A stretch of 64,000 nt of DNA from contig NZ_RCCC01000001.1 in assembly GCF_003663825.1 (NCBI RefSeq), positions 3,294,501-3,358,500 on the forward strand, in the 5' to 3' direction. The position numbers and the translations under genes were made by a program. The stretch comes from Acidovorax sp. 106. GTDB taxonomy: Bacteria > Pseudomonadota > Gammaproteobacteria > Burkholderiales > Burkholderiaceae_C. Below the pieces are notes generated by a model. The model was not told the DNA's origin, searched no databases, and saw nothing but the letters and a program-made list of their open reading frames with translations. Positions 43,731 to 52,782 of the stretch are shown piece by piece (position 1 is the first letter of the stretch; each line of letters starts with the position of its first letter).

Positions 43731-45316
43731 CGGGGCACCGGAGGGACTAAGAGGGTGGGGGCAGCGGGGGCAGCCATGTCGGGGTAGTCGCGGCTGTAGT
43801 GCAGGCCCCGGCTTTCGCGGCGCAGCTGGGCGCTTTTCACGATCAGATCGGCCACCTGCACCAGGTTGCGCAGCTCCAGCAGGTCGCGCGTGATGTGGAA
43901 GTGCGCGTAGAACTCCTGGATTTCGCCCTGCAGCATGGCAATGCGGTGCGCGGCACGCTCCAGGCGCTTGTTGGTGCGCACGATGCCCACGTAGTCCCAC
44001 ATGAAGCGGCGCAGCTCGTCCCAGTTGTGGGAGATGACGACACATTCATCCGCGTCGGTCACGCGGCTGTCGTCCCATGTGGGCACGGTGGGTAGTGCGG
44101 TGGCGGGGGCCGCAGCAATGGCTTGCGCAGCCGCGCGGGCAAACACCATGCATTCGAGCAGCGAGTTGCTGGCCAGCCGATTGGCGCCATGCAGCCCGGT
44201 GCAGGCCACTTCGCCCACGGCGTACAGGCCAGGCAGGTCGGTGCGTCCGGCCAGGTCGGTCAGCACACCGCCACAGGTGAAGTGGGCCGTTGGCACCACG
44301 GGGATGGGTTCCTTCGTGATGTCGATGCCCAGCGACGCGCAGTGCGCCAGGATGTTGGGGAAGTGCTCTTGCAAAAACGCGGGGCTCTGGTGCGAGATGT
44401 CGAGGTGCACGCAGTCGAGGCCGTGCTTTTTCATCTCGAAGTCGATGGCGCGGGCGACCACATCGCGGGGCGCCAGTTCGGCGCGCGGGTCGTGGTCGAG
44501 CATGAAGCGCGTACCGCCCGCCGATGGGGGGAGAAGCAACTTGCCTCCTTCGCCACGCACGGCCTCGCTGATGAGGAAGGACTTTTCGTGCGGGTGGTAC
44601 AGGCCCGTGGGGTGGAATTGGATGAACTCCATGTTGGCCACGCGGCAGCCTGCGCGCCAGGCGGCGGCAATGCCGTCGCCCGTGGCGGTGTCGGGGTTGG
44701 TGGTGTACAGGTACACCTTGCCCGCGCCGCCTGTGGCCAAAATGGTCTGCGGCGCGCGGAAGGTGACGACCTCATCGGTGTCGCTGTCGAGCGCATATAG
44801 CCCCAGGCACCGGTTGCCGGGCAAGCCCAGCTTGCGTGTGGTGATCAGGTCCACCAGCGTGTGCTGCTCAAACAGCGTAATGCCGGGGGTGGCGCGCACC
44901 ACGTCGATCAGCGTGCGCTGCACCGCCGCGCCCGTGGCGTCGGTCACATGGGCGATGCGGCGTGCGCTGTGGCCGCCCTCGCGCGTCAGGTGCAGTTGGT
45001 CACCTTCGAGCGTGAAGGGCACGCCCAGCTCGCGCAGCCAGGCAATCGATGCCGGGGCGTTCTCCACCACAAAGCGCGTGGTGGCCAGATCGCACAGGCC
45101 CGCGCCTGCGACCAGCGTGTCTTCAATGTGGGCGGCAAAGCTGTCATCGTCGGCCAGCACGGCGGCAATGCCGCCTTGCGCCCAGCCGCTCGATCCATCT
45201 TGCAGCGTGCGCTTGGTGATGACGGCCACGCGGTGTGTGAGCGCCAGGTGCAGGGCCGCCGAGAGGCCAGCGAGGCCACTGCCTACGATGAGAACGTCGA
45301 AGTCGTGGGATGCCAT
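43727..45316 (-). CDS. nadB: L-aspartate oxidase
   Basis: FAD flavoenzyme that oxidises aspartate to iminoaspartate for NadA. 529 residues. DVLIVGSGLAGLSAALHLAL is the FAD-binding start; SSGWAQGGIAAVL, REGGHSARRIAHVTDATGAA, HPTGLY, SEAVRGEGGKLL, PTAHFTCGG and GLHGANRLASNSLLE identify NadB rather than succinate dehydrogenase. It lies far from nadCA and heads the queE-queD-bioADF run, following scpA by 66 bases on the same strand. Confidence 0.96.
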   Translation of the reverse strand: MASHDFDVLIVGSGLAGLSAALHLALTHRVAVITKRTLQDGSSGWAQGGIAAVLADDDSFAAHIEDTLVAGAGLCDLATTRFVVENAPASIAWLRELGVPFTLEGDQLHLTREGGHSARRIAHVTDATGAAVQRTLIDVVRATPGITLFEQHTLVDLITTRKLGLPGNRCLGLYALDSDTDEVVTFRAPQTILATGGAGKVYLYTTNPDTATGDGIAAAWRAGCRVANMEFIQFHPTGLYHPHEKSFLISEAVRGEGGKLLLPPSAGGTRFMLDHDPRAELAPRDVVARAIDFEMKKHGLDCVHLDISHQSPAFLQEHFPNILAHCASLGIDITKEPIPVVPTAHFTCGGVLTDLAGRTDLPGLYAVGEVACTGLHGANRLASNSLLECMVFARAAAQAIAAAPATALPTVPTWDDSRVTDADECVVISHNWDELRRFMWDYVGIVRTNKRLERAAHRIAMLQGEIQEFYAHFHITRDLLELRNLVQVADLIVKSAQLRRESRGLHYSRDYPDMAAPAAPTLLVPPVPR

Positions 45317-45382
45317 GGCTTGCGGGTGAAGTAAGGGTGTGTGCCAAGGCCACCGGCCAGGGCGGTGAACAGCGGGGCCGGC

Positions 45383-46249
45383 CTAGACCGGCGTGTAAGC
45401 GAGGCGCACGTAGATGGGGGCAAACGCCTCGGCCTGCGTGATCTCGATCAGCGTCTCTTTGGCCAGCTCCAGCAGCGCGATGAAGGTCACCACCAGCACG
45501 GTGCTGCCTTTGGCGGGCTCGAAGAGCTCTTCAAACTCCACAAAGCGGCGGCCTTGCAGTGTCTTGAGCACCATGCTCATGTATTCGCGCACGCTCAGCT
45601 CTTCGCGGGTGATCTTGTGGTGCTGCACGAGCTTGGCGCGTTTCAGGATGTCGCGCCAGGCGTCCCGCAACTCCACCACGTGCACATCGGGAAAGCGCGG
45701 CTGCAGGCTTTGCTCAATATAGACCTGGGCCTTCAAAAAGTCGCGGCCGTACTGCGGAATTTGCCCCAGGCGGGCCGCGGCCATCTTCATCTGCTCGTAT
45801 TCCAGCAGGCGGCGCACCAGCTCGGCGCGCGGGTCTTCGGGCTCCTCGCCCTCGGCCTGTTTCTTGGGCGGCAGCAGCATGCGCGACTTGATCTCAATGA
45901 GCATCGCCGCCATCAGCAAATACTCGGCCGCCAACTCCAGGTTGCGGCTGCGGATCTCATCCACGTACACCAAATACTGCTTGGTGACCCCCACCATGGG
46001 GATGTCGAGGATGTTGAAGTTCTGCTTGCGGATCAGGTATAGCAGCAAATCCAGCGGGCCTTCAAAGGCTTCGAGGAAGACTTCGAGCGCGTCGGGCGGG
46101 ATGTACAGGTCGGTGGGCAGCGCAAACAGCGGCTCACCGTACAGGCGCGCCAGCGCCACCTGGTCGACCACGTTGGGCATACCGCTGGCCGCCGTGGCTG
46201 CCAGGGCATCTGCCACATCGGCGGCAGGCTGGGGGCTGGCGTTGCTCAT
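45383..46249 (-). CDS. scpA: segregation and condensation protein A
   Basis: Kleisin subunit of the Smc-ScpAB condensin that compacts and segregates the chromosome. 288 residues with LEAFEGPLDLLLYLIRKQNF, the N-terminal Smc-contact region, LLMAAMLIEIKSRMLLP and a C-terminal winged helix (VTFIALLELAKETLIEITQA). scpB and smc are not in the window. A palindromic repeat starts one base before the start codon (46250-46315), so the ribosome-binding region is repeat-derived. Confidence 0.95.
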   Translation of the reverse strand: MSNASPQPAADVADALAATAASGMPNVVDQVALARLYGEPLFALPTDLYIPPDALEVFLEAFEGPLDLLLYLIRKQNFNILDIPMVGVTKQYLVYVDEIRSRNLELAAEYLLMAAMLIEIKSRMLLPPKKQAEGEEPEDPRAELVRRLLEYEQMKMAAARLGQIPQYGRDFLKAQVYIEQSLQPRFPDVHVVELRDAWRDILKRAKLVQHHKITREELSVREYMSMVLKTLQGRRFVEFEELFEPAKGSTVLVVTFIALLELAKETLIEITQAEAFAPIYVRLAYTPV

Positions 46250-46315
46250 GATTTGCTATGAAATGTGTAGCTGCTAGCGCTTCTTTTAAAAGCGCTAGGT
46301 GCCAATTTCATTGCA
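46250..46315. repeat. palindromic AGCGCT repeat upstream of scpA
   Basis: ATTTGCTATGAAATGTGTAG, then CTGCTAGCGCTTCTTTTAAA and AGCGCTAGGTGCCAATTTCA. A near-perfect TAGCGCTT/AAGCGCTA stem. It lies between the DUF3460 stop and the scpA start on the same transcript. Confidence 0.88.
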
Positions 46316-46336
46316 AATGCCAGCCGCCGCAAGACG

Positions 46337-46543
46337 TCAGTCCGCGTTGGTCTGGTAGACGTACGGCTTTTGCGCAACCTCGCCTTGGCGGTAGTCACCC
46401 CACAGGGTGCGGTCGACCTGCTTGTCCCACAGCAGGGCGCGGCCTGTCTGCTGTTGCTGATCCAGCTCGGGCTTGGTGGCCTTGAGCTGGTTGATGAACT
46501 GGGTGGCGTCGGATTGGTAATCGGGGCGGCGGAAAATGGACAT
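46337..46543 (-). CDS. small DUF3460 family protein
   Basis: 68-residue soluble protein beginning MSIFRRPDYQSDATQFINQL and ending YRQGEVAQKPYVYQTNAD, matching the short beta-proteobacterial DUF3460 family, whose function is unknown. It lies directly upstream of scpA in the same direction and diverges from a lipoprotein gene with 42 bases between the starts. Confidence 0.85.
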   Translation of the reverse strand: MSIFRRPDYQSDATQFINQLKATKPELDQQQQTGRALLWDKQVDRTLWGDYRQGEVAQKPYVYQTNAD

Positions 46544-46585
46544 GGACTGTTAACCTCTTTTGTTGGATTTTACCGGGACGACGCC

Positions 46586-47134
46586 ATGCCATTTTTTCGA
46601 CGCGCCCAAAGCGCTGCCGCCACCGCAGTCTCAGCCGCATTGACCCCCGTCTTTGCGGCCCTGGTTTTGCTGACCACCAGCGGCTGCGATCCGCAGCGCA
46701 TCAGCGAGCTGCAACCGGGGCAATCGACCGAGGCCGATGTGCGCGACCGCTTTGGCGCGCCTGAAAACGTGTGGAACGAGGCCGATGGGGGCCGTACGCT
46801 GGAATACAACCGCCAGCCTGCAGGCCAGGTCAACTACATGATCACCCTGGGCCCCGATGGCAAGGTGGCCGCCGTGCGCCAGGTGCTGACCCCCGCCAAC
46901 TTTGCCCGGGTGCAGCCCGGCATGCCCATGGCCGAGGTGCGCCGCCTGCTGGGCAAGCCCGCCAAGACGGCGCACTATGCGCTCAAAAATGAAACGGCAG
47001 TGGATTGGCGCTTTGCCGATGGCAGCCCCTCGCCCAAGGTGTTCACCGTGGTGCACGGCCCGGATTGGCGCGTGGTCCGCACCCAGACCGGTGACGACCT
47101 GGATGCGCCTGAGTTCAAGGGCGGCGGCAAATAG
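46586..47134 (+). CDS. outer-membrane-type lipoprotein with SmpA/BamE-like domain
   Basis: 182 residues. The N-terminal signal ends LLTTSGCDPQ with the lipidated Cys at residue 34 (the lipobox is weak, TSGC). The mature part, LQPGQSTEADVRDRFGAPEN and then FARVQPGMPMAEVRRLLGKP, holds two copies of the x-G-x-T-x-x-x-V-xx-xx-G-x-P pattern seen in BamE/SmpA-OmlA proteins. It is likely an envelope-maintenance lipoprotein, but not BamE itself, which usually has one copy. Confidence 0.72.
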   Translation: MPFFRRAQSAAATAVSAALTPVFAALVLLTTSGCDPQRISELQPGQSTEADVRDRFGAPENVWNEADGGRTLEYNRQPAGQVNYMITLGPDGKVAAVRQVLTPANFARVQPGMPMAEVRRLLGKPAKTAHYALKNETAVDWRFADGSPSPKVFTVVHGPDWRVVRTQTGDDLDAPEFKGGGK

Positions 47135-47165
47135 GGCCGGGTGTGCTGTGAGAACAGGTTCTTAG

Positions 47166-47237
47166 TTTTTGAAAATAGAAGAAAATAGGCCCCAGCGCTT
47201 TAACCATAAGCGCTGGAAGCTATTTATTTAATAGCAA
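47166..47237. repeat. palindromic AGCGCT repeat
   Basis: TTTTTGAAAATAGAAGAAAA, TAGGCCCCAGCGCTTTAACC, ATAAGCGCTGGAAGCTATTT, with CCAGCGCTT/AAGCGCTGG as a perfect 9-bp stem. It lies between the lipoprotein and YitT genes. Confidence 0.88.
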
Positions 47238-47384
47238 TCGCGGCGCTGGGCGCCGCCTGCCACTGGGCAAGCTTGCGTTTGGCGCGCTGCTTGCTTGTGT
47301 TCTCGTGCTCCCGTGACAGGGATCCAATGGCGTTGGGGCTCACAAGGTCCTGGCCCTCCATTTTCAAAATCAAGAGTTTTTTCC

Positions 47385-48026
47385 ATGTCTCCTGCTGAAT
47401 CTGGCGCTGCGCCCGCCCCGGACCCTGTGGTGTCTTTGCGCCACGGCGCCTACGAAGATGCGCAAGCCCTGTTCTCGGGCACCCTGTTTGTGGCCATGGC
47501 GCTCATGCTGTTCAACCAGGCCGGTCTGCTCATCGGCAGCACAGCGGGCATTGCGTTTTTGCTGCACTACGTCACCGACATCTCGTTCGGCAAGCTGTTC
47601 TTTATGGTGAACCTGCCGTTTTACTGGTTCGCCTGGACGCGCATGGGCCGCGAGTTCACGCTCAAGACATTCATCAGTGTGGCGCTGCTGTCACTGCTGA
47701 CCGAGCTGTTCCCGCATGTGATGCAGGTCAGCTACATCAACCCGCTGTTTGCCTCGCTGCTGGGCGGGTTGCTGCTGGGGGCAGGCTGCCTCTTTCTCGC
47801 ACGCCACCGGGCCAGCTTGGGCGGCGCCACCATCGTTTCGCTTTACATGCAAAACCGCTACGGCATTCGTGCGGGCAAGGTGCAACTGGTGATTGACTGC
47901 GTGGTGCTGCTGCTGGCCTTGTTTGTGGTGCCGCTGGAGCGGGTGTTCTATTCGGTGCTGGCCGCTGTGGTGATGGGCGTGTTTTTGTGGATCAGCCACC
48001 GGCCTGGGCGGTACGTGGGGGGATGA
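47385..48026 (+). CDS. YitT-family membrane protein
   Basis: 213-residue inner-membrane protein with about five or six hydrophobic segments from residue 32 on (FSGTLFVAMALMLFNQAGLL, FGKLFFMVNLPFYWFAW, LFASLLGGLLLGAGCLFLA, VQLVIDCVVLLLALFVV). The pattern, including MNLPFYW-like and GGLLLGAG stretches, fits the YitT/DUF161 family of unknown role. The N-terminus is Pro/Ala-rich and cytosolic. Confidence 0.78.
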   Translation: MSPAESGAAPAPDPVVSLRHGAYEDAQALFSGTLFVAMALMLFNQAGLLIGSTAGIAFLLHYVTDISFGKLFFMVNLPFYWFAWTRMGREFTLKTFISVALLSLLTELFPHVMQVSYINPLFASLLGGLLLGAGCLFLARHRASLGGATIVSLYMQNRYGIRAGKVQLVIDCVVLLLALFVVPLERVFYSVLAAVVMGVFLWISHRPGRYVGG

Positions 48027-48117
48027 CTCCACATTGACTTCGGTGTGACGGCGGCTCCATGGCTTTGGGTTCGTCATGCGTCAGCATCGGTGGCGCCCGT
48101 AGCTGCAGGGCGCAACG

Positions 48118-48134
48118 CTGGACAAGTTGTCCAG
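48118..48134. promoter_or_regulatory. 17-bp operator-like palindrome
   Basis: CTGGACAAGTTGTCCAG, symmetric around a central G. It lies 84 bases before the start of the unknown gene at 48218. A near-copy with one base missing is upstream of the unknown gene at 21883, which suggests a shared regulator. Confidence 0.45.
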
Positions 48135-48217
48135 TCCCAAGCGCAGGCTGCTCACTAGAATTCTGCGACGTTGCAGATATGCACCGACCACCACTTCGCC
48201 CCACATCGGGCTGGCCC

Positions 48218-49558
48218 ATGACCTCTGATTTCATCCAAATCTATCCTGCTGACGCAGCCTTGCGAACTCCAGAGCGCGAGCGTCTGTATGACGACATTCT
48301 TGCGAACGTTGAATTGGGCGAGTTCAAAAAGAAAACATTGGGCCCCGCGCTGAAGCGTCTGTGCTTTGAAGGCCAGATAGAGTCCCGCGATGAGCGCATC
48401 CGTGATCCGGGTGAACTTATCAGCCGCATCAATCCGCTGGGCACGTACGTCCATGCTTACCTCTGCCTTGCATCGCCGGTGGTCAGTGAGGGGGCGTTCG
48501 CCGCCATCCTGCAGCACTACAAGCAGGCATCGGTCACCGATATGGCCATCGATTTGGTGCGCTATTTCGACGGCCCTCGGCATCACCAGCCTGGCCTGGA
48601 CCTGCACGCGCGCATTCGCTGCCTGGTGCGCGCTTTGCCGCAAGTCACCTCCGCCACGGCGTTCCAGCACCTGTGTGGCAGCATGTTTTCCAAGTTTCTC
48701 TCCCTGGCCTGCTATCGCGGTACCACCGAGAGTGCCTTGGTCGTCGACTGCTGGGAGGGGGTCGAGCAGTTTGTAGGTCTTGGCAAGGACATGGAGAGCA
48801 TCCACAACCTGGCCACAGACTTGTTCAGCAGTCAGGCGCAGGAGCCACTCGGGTACCAGGATCACCGCGTTATCGATTTCTGCGGGCGCTACTTTCGGCG
48901 CCAGTGGGGGCCGAACCTGCTGGCTTTGCTGGACACCGTCTACCACGCCATCCCACAAGACCAGCGCCTGAGGGTTGAGCACGGTGCGATCGTGTTCGCG
49001 CACCCTTTGGCAGCGAGCGCTGTGGACACCCGTGAAATGGCGGCGGCGCCTGTGCCTGTGCCTGAGCCCGTCCCTTTGGCCCAGCCTGGTGCTGGCCCGG
49101 TCGGCACCGGTTTCTTTTGCTTGGTGAGAAGCCCGACGGCGGCGCATTCTCGTGGCGTCGAGAGCTTTCTGGGCGCACAGCCGCAAGCAGGCGCCGCGAT
49201 ATCGCTGGAGGTGGCCAACGAGGGGCTCCAAGCACTCGCACCTTTCGCCCAGCCCGAGACCCTGCAGCGTGTGGATGACACCACCCTATTGCTGGCCTGG
49301 GAGGCGGATTTTGCCCCTGAGGCCGGGCGTGCCGAGGCGGCTGCCTGCATGGCCGCCGGCTGCCGTGTGCTCGCCCCCGTGCTGTGGCTGGAGTCCGGCG
49401 AAGTGCTGCATCTCCATGGATTGGGGCCCGGAGAGCCATGGCGTTTTTCCAGGGCGCGCAGCGGTAGCGATGCTCAAGAGGAGGCCGCAGAGGTACTCGA
49501 CGTTCCGGAGCTTCTGGCGCTGCTGTTGGCGCAGGTGGGGCAAGAAGACTCTGGCTGA
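48218..49558 (+). CDS. unknown 446-residue cytosolic protein, 3' end set by a MITE
   Basis: I do not recognise it. No signal peptide or membrane helix. Residues 1-265 look largely helical (SDFIQIYPADAALRTPERER, AFAAILQHYKQASVTDMAID); a Pro/Ala/Val linker (about 280-300) precedes a C-terminal region with a TTLLLAWEAD...RVLAPVLWLESGE pattern. ATG 48218 is preferred because upstream codons lack structure; other in-frame starts exist. The TGA stop uses TG from the gene and A from the first base of a 101-bp miniature element, so the original C-terminus may have been longer. A palindrome shared with the 21883 gene lies upstream. Confidence 0.6.
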   Translation: MTSDFIQIYPADAALRTPERERLYDDILANVELGEFKKKTLGPALKRLCFEGQIESRDERIRDPGELISRINPLGTYVHAYLCLASPVVSEGAFAAILQHYKQASVTDMAIDLVRYFDGPRHHQPGLDLHARIRCLVRALPQVTSATAFQHLCGSMFSKFLSLACYRGTTESALVVDCWEGVEQFVGLGKDMESIHNLATDLFSSQAQEPLGYQDHRVIDFCGRYFRRQWGPNLLALLDTVYHAIPQDQRLRVEHGAIVFAHPLAASAVDTREMAAAPVPVPEPVPLAQPGAGPVGTGFFCLVRSPTAAHSRGVESFLGAQPQAGAAISLEVANEGLQALAPFAQPETLQRVDDTTLLLAWEADFAPEAGRAEAAACMAAGCRVLAPVLWLESGEVLHLHGLGPGEPWRFSRARSGSDAQEEAAEVLDVPELLALLLAQVGQEDSG

Positions 49559-49648
49559 TTCCATTTCCAAATCATTCCTGACTAGGCGCGAAGCCGCAGA
49601 CAGTGCTGAAGCACGGCAAGGCGAAGCAACAACGTCAGGGGTGATTTA

Positions 49649-50522
49649 GAGCGTGTTATGAACTTCCCGCTGCAGCCAGCACCCGTGCGGCAGCGGGCAA
49701 CATGAGCACCGCAAACACCAGGAAATGCAGCCCGCCGAGCACTTCGGGTAGTCGCTCGTAGTCCCGCGATAGCCTGCGAAACCTCGCCAGCCAGCCGAAG
49801 CTTCTCTCCACCACCCAGCGGCGCGGCAGCAGTACAAAGCCTTTCTTTGCCTCGGGCAGCTTCACGATGTGCAGGTCGATGCCGTTGTCCTGCGCCGCTT
49901 TGGATGCCGCTTCACCCGTGTAGCCTTGGTCTGCCCAGGCCAGTTGTACCGTGTGGCCCGTGGCCTGCTGTACGTCTTCGCACAGGCGCTGCACCTGCGC
50001 ACGTTCCTGTTCGTCTGCAGGCGTGACATGCACTGCCAGCAAGTGGCCCAGCGTGTCCACGGCCATGTGCACCTTGCTGCCGCGCTTGCGTTTGTAGCCG
50101 TCGTAGCCTGCACGTGGACCGCTCTCGCAACTCGATTGCAGCGTGCGCCCATCCATCACTACTGCGCTGGGCTGGCCCTGGCGCCCCTGTGCTACGCGAA
50201 TGATGGAGCGCAGATCCGACACTATCGCCTCGAAGCAGCCCGCGTCAAGCCAACGCCTGCTTTGCTGGTAGACCGCCTCCCACGGCGGCAGATCGTTGGG
50301 CAGCATCCGCCAGGGCGCTCCTGCGCGCACCAGCCAGCGCAGCGCGTTGAAGACTTCGCGCAGATCATGCTCGCGCTGGGGCGCGTGCTGATTCATCAAG
50401 GTCAGGTAGGGCGCAGCGAAGCTCCATTCTTCATCGCTGACGTCTGTCGGGTAAGGCTTGCGGGGCATCTGCAAACTCTACCCTTGGCTCCGTGCTCACG
50501 CAGCAAAGTTCATAACACGCTC
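49649..50522 (-). mobile_element. IS5-family insertion sequence
   Basis: 874 bp with a perfect 17-bp terminal inverted repeat (GAGCGTGTTATGAACTT) and TA duplicated at both ends (49647-49648 and 50523-50524), which fits the IS427/IS1031-type branches of IS5. The single transposase gene is intact. It sits inside MITE copy 1, ten bases from that element's right end. Confidence 0.92.
49656..50468 (-). CDS. IS5-family transposase
   Basis: 270-residue DDE transposase of the surrounding IS. MPRKPYPTDVSDEEW is the family start; an N-terminal helical domain (DUF4096-like; VFNALRWLVRAGAPWRMLPN) is followed by the catalytic residues in VVMDGRTLQSS, LAWADQGYTGEAA and VVERSFGWLARFRRL. Frame and length appear complete. 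A TTG two codons upstream is an alternative start. Confidence 0.93.
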   Translation of the reverse strand: MPRKPYPTDVSDEEWSFAAPYLTLMNQHAPQREHDLREVFNALRWLVRAGAPWRMLPNDLPPWEAVYQQSRRWLDAGCFEAIVSDLRSIIRVAQGRQGQPSAVVMDGRTLQSSCESGPRAGYDGYKRKRGSKVHMAVDTLGHLLAVHVTPADEQERAQVQRLCEDVQQATGHTVQLAWADQGYTGEAASKAAQDNGIDLHIVKLPEAKKGFVLLPRRWVVERSFGWLARFRRLSRDYERLPEVLGGLHFLVFAVLMLPAAARVLAAAGSS

Positions 50523-50576
50523 TAGAAATGGAATGAGCAGCGATATCCGCCGGGTACTTGCCGGTCTCTTGGGGCA

Positions 50577-50606
50577 AGAAAAAAGGCCCTCGCAATGAGG
50601 GCCTTG
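50577..50606 (-). terminator. metG Rho-independent terminator
   Basis: Read on the minus strand: AAGGCCCTC, loop ATTGC, GAGGGCCTT, then TTTTCTT. A strong 9-bp stem with a U-tract, starting 24 bases beyond the metG stop. Confidence 0.88.
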
Positions 50607-50629
50607 TCGCCTGATCCAATCGCTGGCGA

Positions 50630-52729
50630 TCAGCGCACGCGCATGCCGGGCGTGGCGCCGGGCCAGGGGTTGAGCACGTAGATGCCGGGGTTGGCCTTCT
50701 CGTCGCCATGGCTGGCGGCCAGCACCATGCCTTCGCTCACGCCAAACTTCATCTTGCGCGGGGCTAGGTTGGCCACCATCACGGTGTGTTTGCCGATCAG
50801 GTCTTCTGGCTTGTAGGCGCTGGCGATGCCTGAAAAGACGTTGCGCGTGCGGCCCTCGCCCACGTCCAGCGTCAGGCGCAGCAGCTTGGTCGAACCTTCC
50901 ACCGGCTCGCAGTTCACGATCAGCGCAATGCGCAGGTCGATCTTGGTGAAGTCGTCGATGGTGATGGTGGGAGCGAGTTCTTCGCCGCCGGGATGGGCAC
51001 TGGTTGCTACGGTTTCTGTAGCTGCTGGCGCCTGTTCTGCTTGTGCCGGGGCCTCAAACAATGCTTCAAGCTGCTCAGGGGTTACGCGCTGCATCAGGTG
51101 GTTGTAGGGCTGGATGGCCTGCACATCGCCCGCCACATCCCAGCGTTGCATATCCACCCCCACAAAAGCCTGCACCGCCTGTGCCAGTCCAGGCAGCACG
51201 GGCGACAGATAGCGCGTGAGCGCCGCAAAGGTGTTGATCAGCACCGAGCAGACTTGGTGTAGGGCTTCGTTGTTGTCGGCGTTCTTGGCCAGGTCCCAGG
51301 GTTTGTTCTGGTCCACATAGGCGTTGACCTTGTCGGCCAGCAGCATGATCTCGCGCGTGGCCTTGCTGTATTCGCGGCTTTCGTACAACTGGGCAATAGC
51401 GTCGCGCGCACCGCGCACCTCTGCCAGCAAAGCCGTGCCGGTGGCGCCGAACTCGCTGGTCAGCTTGCCCTCAAACCGCTTGGTCAAAAAGCCCGCTGCG
51501 CGGCTGGCAATGTTCACGTACTTGCCGATCAAATCGCTGTTCACGCGCAGCATGAAGTCTTCAGCATTGAAGTCGATATCTTCATTGCGCGCGCTTAGCT
51601 TGGCGGCCAAGTAGTAACGCAGCCATTCGGCGTTCATGCCCAGGCTCAGGTACTTGAGCGGGTCCAGGCCGGTGCCGCGGCTCTTGCTCATCTTCTCGCC
51701 GTTGTTCACGGTCAAAAAGCCGTGCACGAATACGTTGTTGGGCGTCTTGCGGCCGCTGAAGTGCAGCATGGCGGGCCAGAACAGCGTGTGGAAGGTGACG
51801 ATGTCCTTGCCGATGAAGTGGTACTGCTCCATGGCCGGGTCGGCCATGTAGGCGTCGTAGCTTTCGCCGCGCTTTTCGAGCAGGTTCTTCAGCGACGCCA
51901 GGTAGCCCACGGGGGCGTCCAGCCACACGTAGAAGTATTTGCCTGGCGCGTCGGGGATCTCGATGCCGAAGTAGGGCGCATCGCGGCTGATGTCCCAGTC
52001 GCCCAGGCCTTCGCTGGTGGTGCCGTCGGGGTTGGTGCGGACGGTGAACCATTCCTTGATCTTGTTGGCCACCTCGGGCTGCAGCTTGCCGTCTTGTGTC
52101 CACTTCTCCAGAAACTCCACGCAGCGTGGGTCCGACAGCTTGAAGAAGAAATGCTCCGAATTCTTCAGCTCCGGCTTGGCGCCTGACAGGGCCGAGAACG
52201 GGTTGATGAGGTCGGTGGGCGCATAGACCGAGCCGCACACTTCGCAGTTGTCGCCGTACTGGTCCTTGGCGTGGCACTTGGGGCATTCGCCCTTGATGTA
52301 GCGGTCGGGCAAGAACATGTTCTTCTCGGGGTCGAAGAACTGCTCGATGGTGCGCACTTCAATCAGCGAGCCGTCTGCGCGGTCGCGCAGGTCGCGGTAG
52401 ATCTGGCGGGCCAGTTCGTGGTTTTCGGGCGCGTCGGTGCTGTGCCAGTTGTCAAAGCTGATGTGAAAGCCGTCCAGGTACTGCTTGCGGCCCGCAGCAA
52501 TGTCGGCCACGAACTGCTGGGGCGTTTTGCCTGCCTTTTCGGCGGCAATCATGATGGGCGCGCCATGCGTGTCGTCGGCACCCACGAAGTTGACAGCGTT
52601 GCCCTGCATTCGCTGGTACCGCACCCAGATGTCGGCCTGGATGTATTCCATGATGTGGCCGATGTGGAAGTTGCCGTTGGCGTACGGCAGGGCGGTGGTA
52701 ACGAAGAGTTTGCGGGCGGAGGACGACAT
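50630..52729 (-). CDS. metG: methionyl-tRNA synthetase
   Basis: Charges tRNA-Met. 699 residues, the long form. [20 protein letters not shown] carries the HIGH box; zinc knuckle CPKC...CEVC (about residues 148-165); [13 protein letters not shown] carries KMSKS; the anticodon domain follows. The C-terminal tRNA-binding dimerisation domain ([17 protein letters not shown] ... [11 protein letters not shown]) is joined by an Ala/Glu/Thr linker near residues 560-590, and the DNA of that linker resembles half of the palindromic repeat. A terminator follows the gene. Confidence 0.97.
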   Translation of the reverse strand: MSSSARKLFVTTALPYANGNFHIGHIMEYIQADIWVRYQRMQGNAVNFVGADDTHGAPIMIAAEKAGKTPQQFVADIAAGRKQYLDGFHISFDNWHSTDAPENHELARQIYRDLRDRADGSLIEVRTIEQFFDPEKNMFLPDRYIKGECPKCHAKDQYGDNCEVCGSVYAPTDLINPFSALSGAKPELKNSEHFFFKLSDPRCVEFLEKWTQDGKLQPEVANKIKEWFTVRTNPDGTTSEGLGDWDISRDAPYFGIEIPDAPGKYFYVWLDAPVGYLASLKNLLEKRGESYDAYMADPAMEQYHFIGKDIVTFHTLFWPAMLHFSGRKTPNNVFVHGFLTVNNGEKMSKSRGTGLDPLKYLSLGMNAEWLRYYLAAKLSARNEDIDFNAEDFMLRVNSDLIGKYVNIASRAAGFLTKRFEGKLTSEFGATGTALLAEVRGARDAIAQLYESREYSKATREIMLLADKVNAYVDQNKPWDLAKNADNNEALHQVCSVLINTFAALTRYLSPVLPGLAQAVQAFVGVDMQRWDVAGDVQAIQPYNHLMQRVTPEQLEALFEAPAQAEQAPAATETVATSAHPGGEELAPTITIDDFTKIDLRIALIVNCEPVEGSTKLLRLTLDVGEGRTRNVFSGIASAYKPEDLIGKHTVMVANLAPRKMKFGVSEGMVLAASHGDEKANPGIYVLNPWPGATPGMRVR

Positions 52730-52782
52730 GGGAGGACACTTTCTCAGGCGGAACCCGCGATTTTAGGCGAGTGCCAGCCGAG

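Larger units (their letters stand above)
49558..50534 (+). mobile_element. 101-bp MITE, copy 1, interrupted by an IS5-family element
   Basis: Bases 49558-49648 plus 50525-50534 rebuild a 101-base element. It has terminal inverted repeats ATTCCATTTCCAAATCA and TGATTTAGAAATGGAAT (16 of 17 matching, extending to about 22 of 25) and an internal GTGCTGAAGCAC hairpin. It appears identical to the inverse complement of 54874-54974. It has no coding capacity and no obvious target duplication. Confidence 0.87.
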
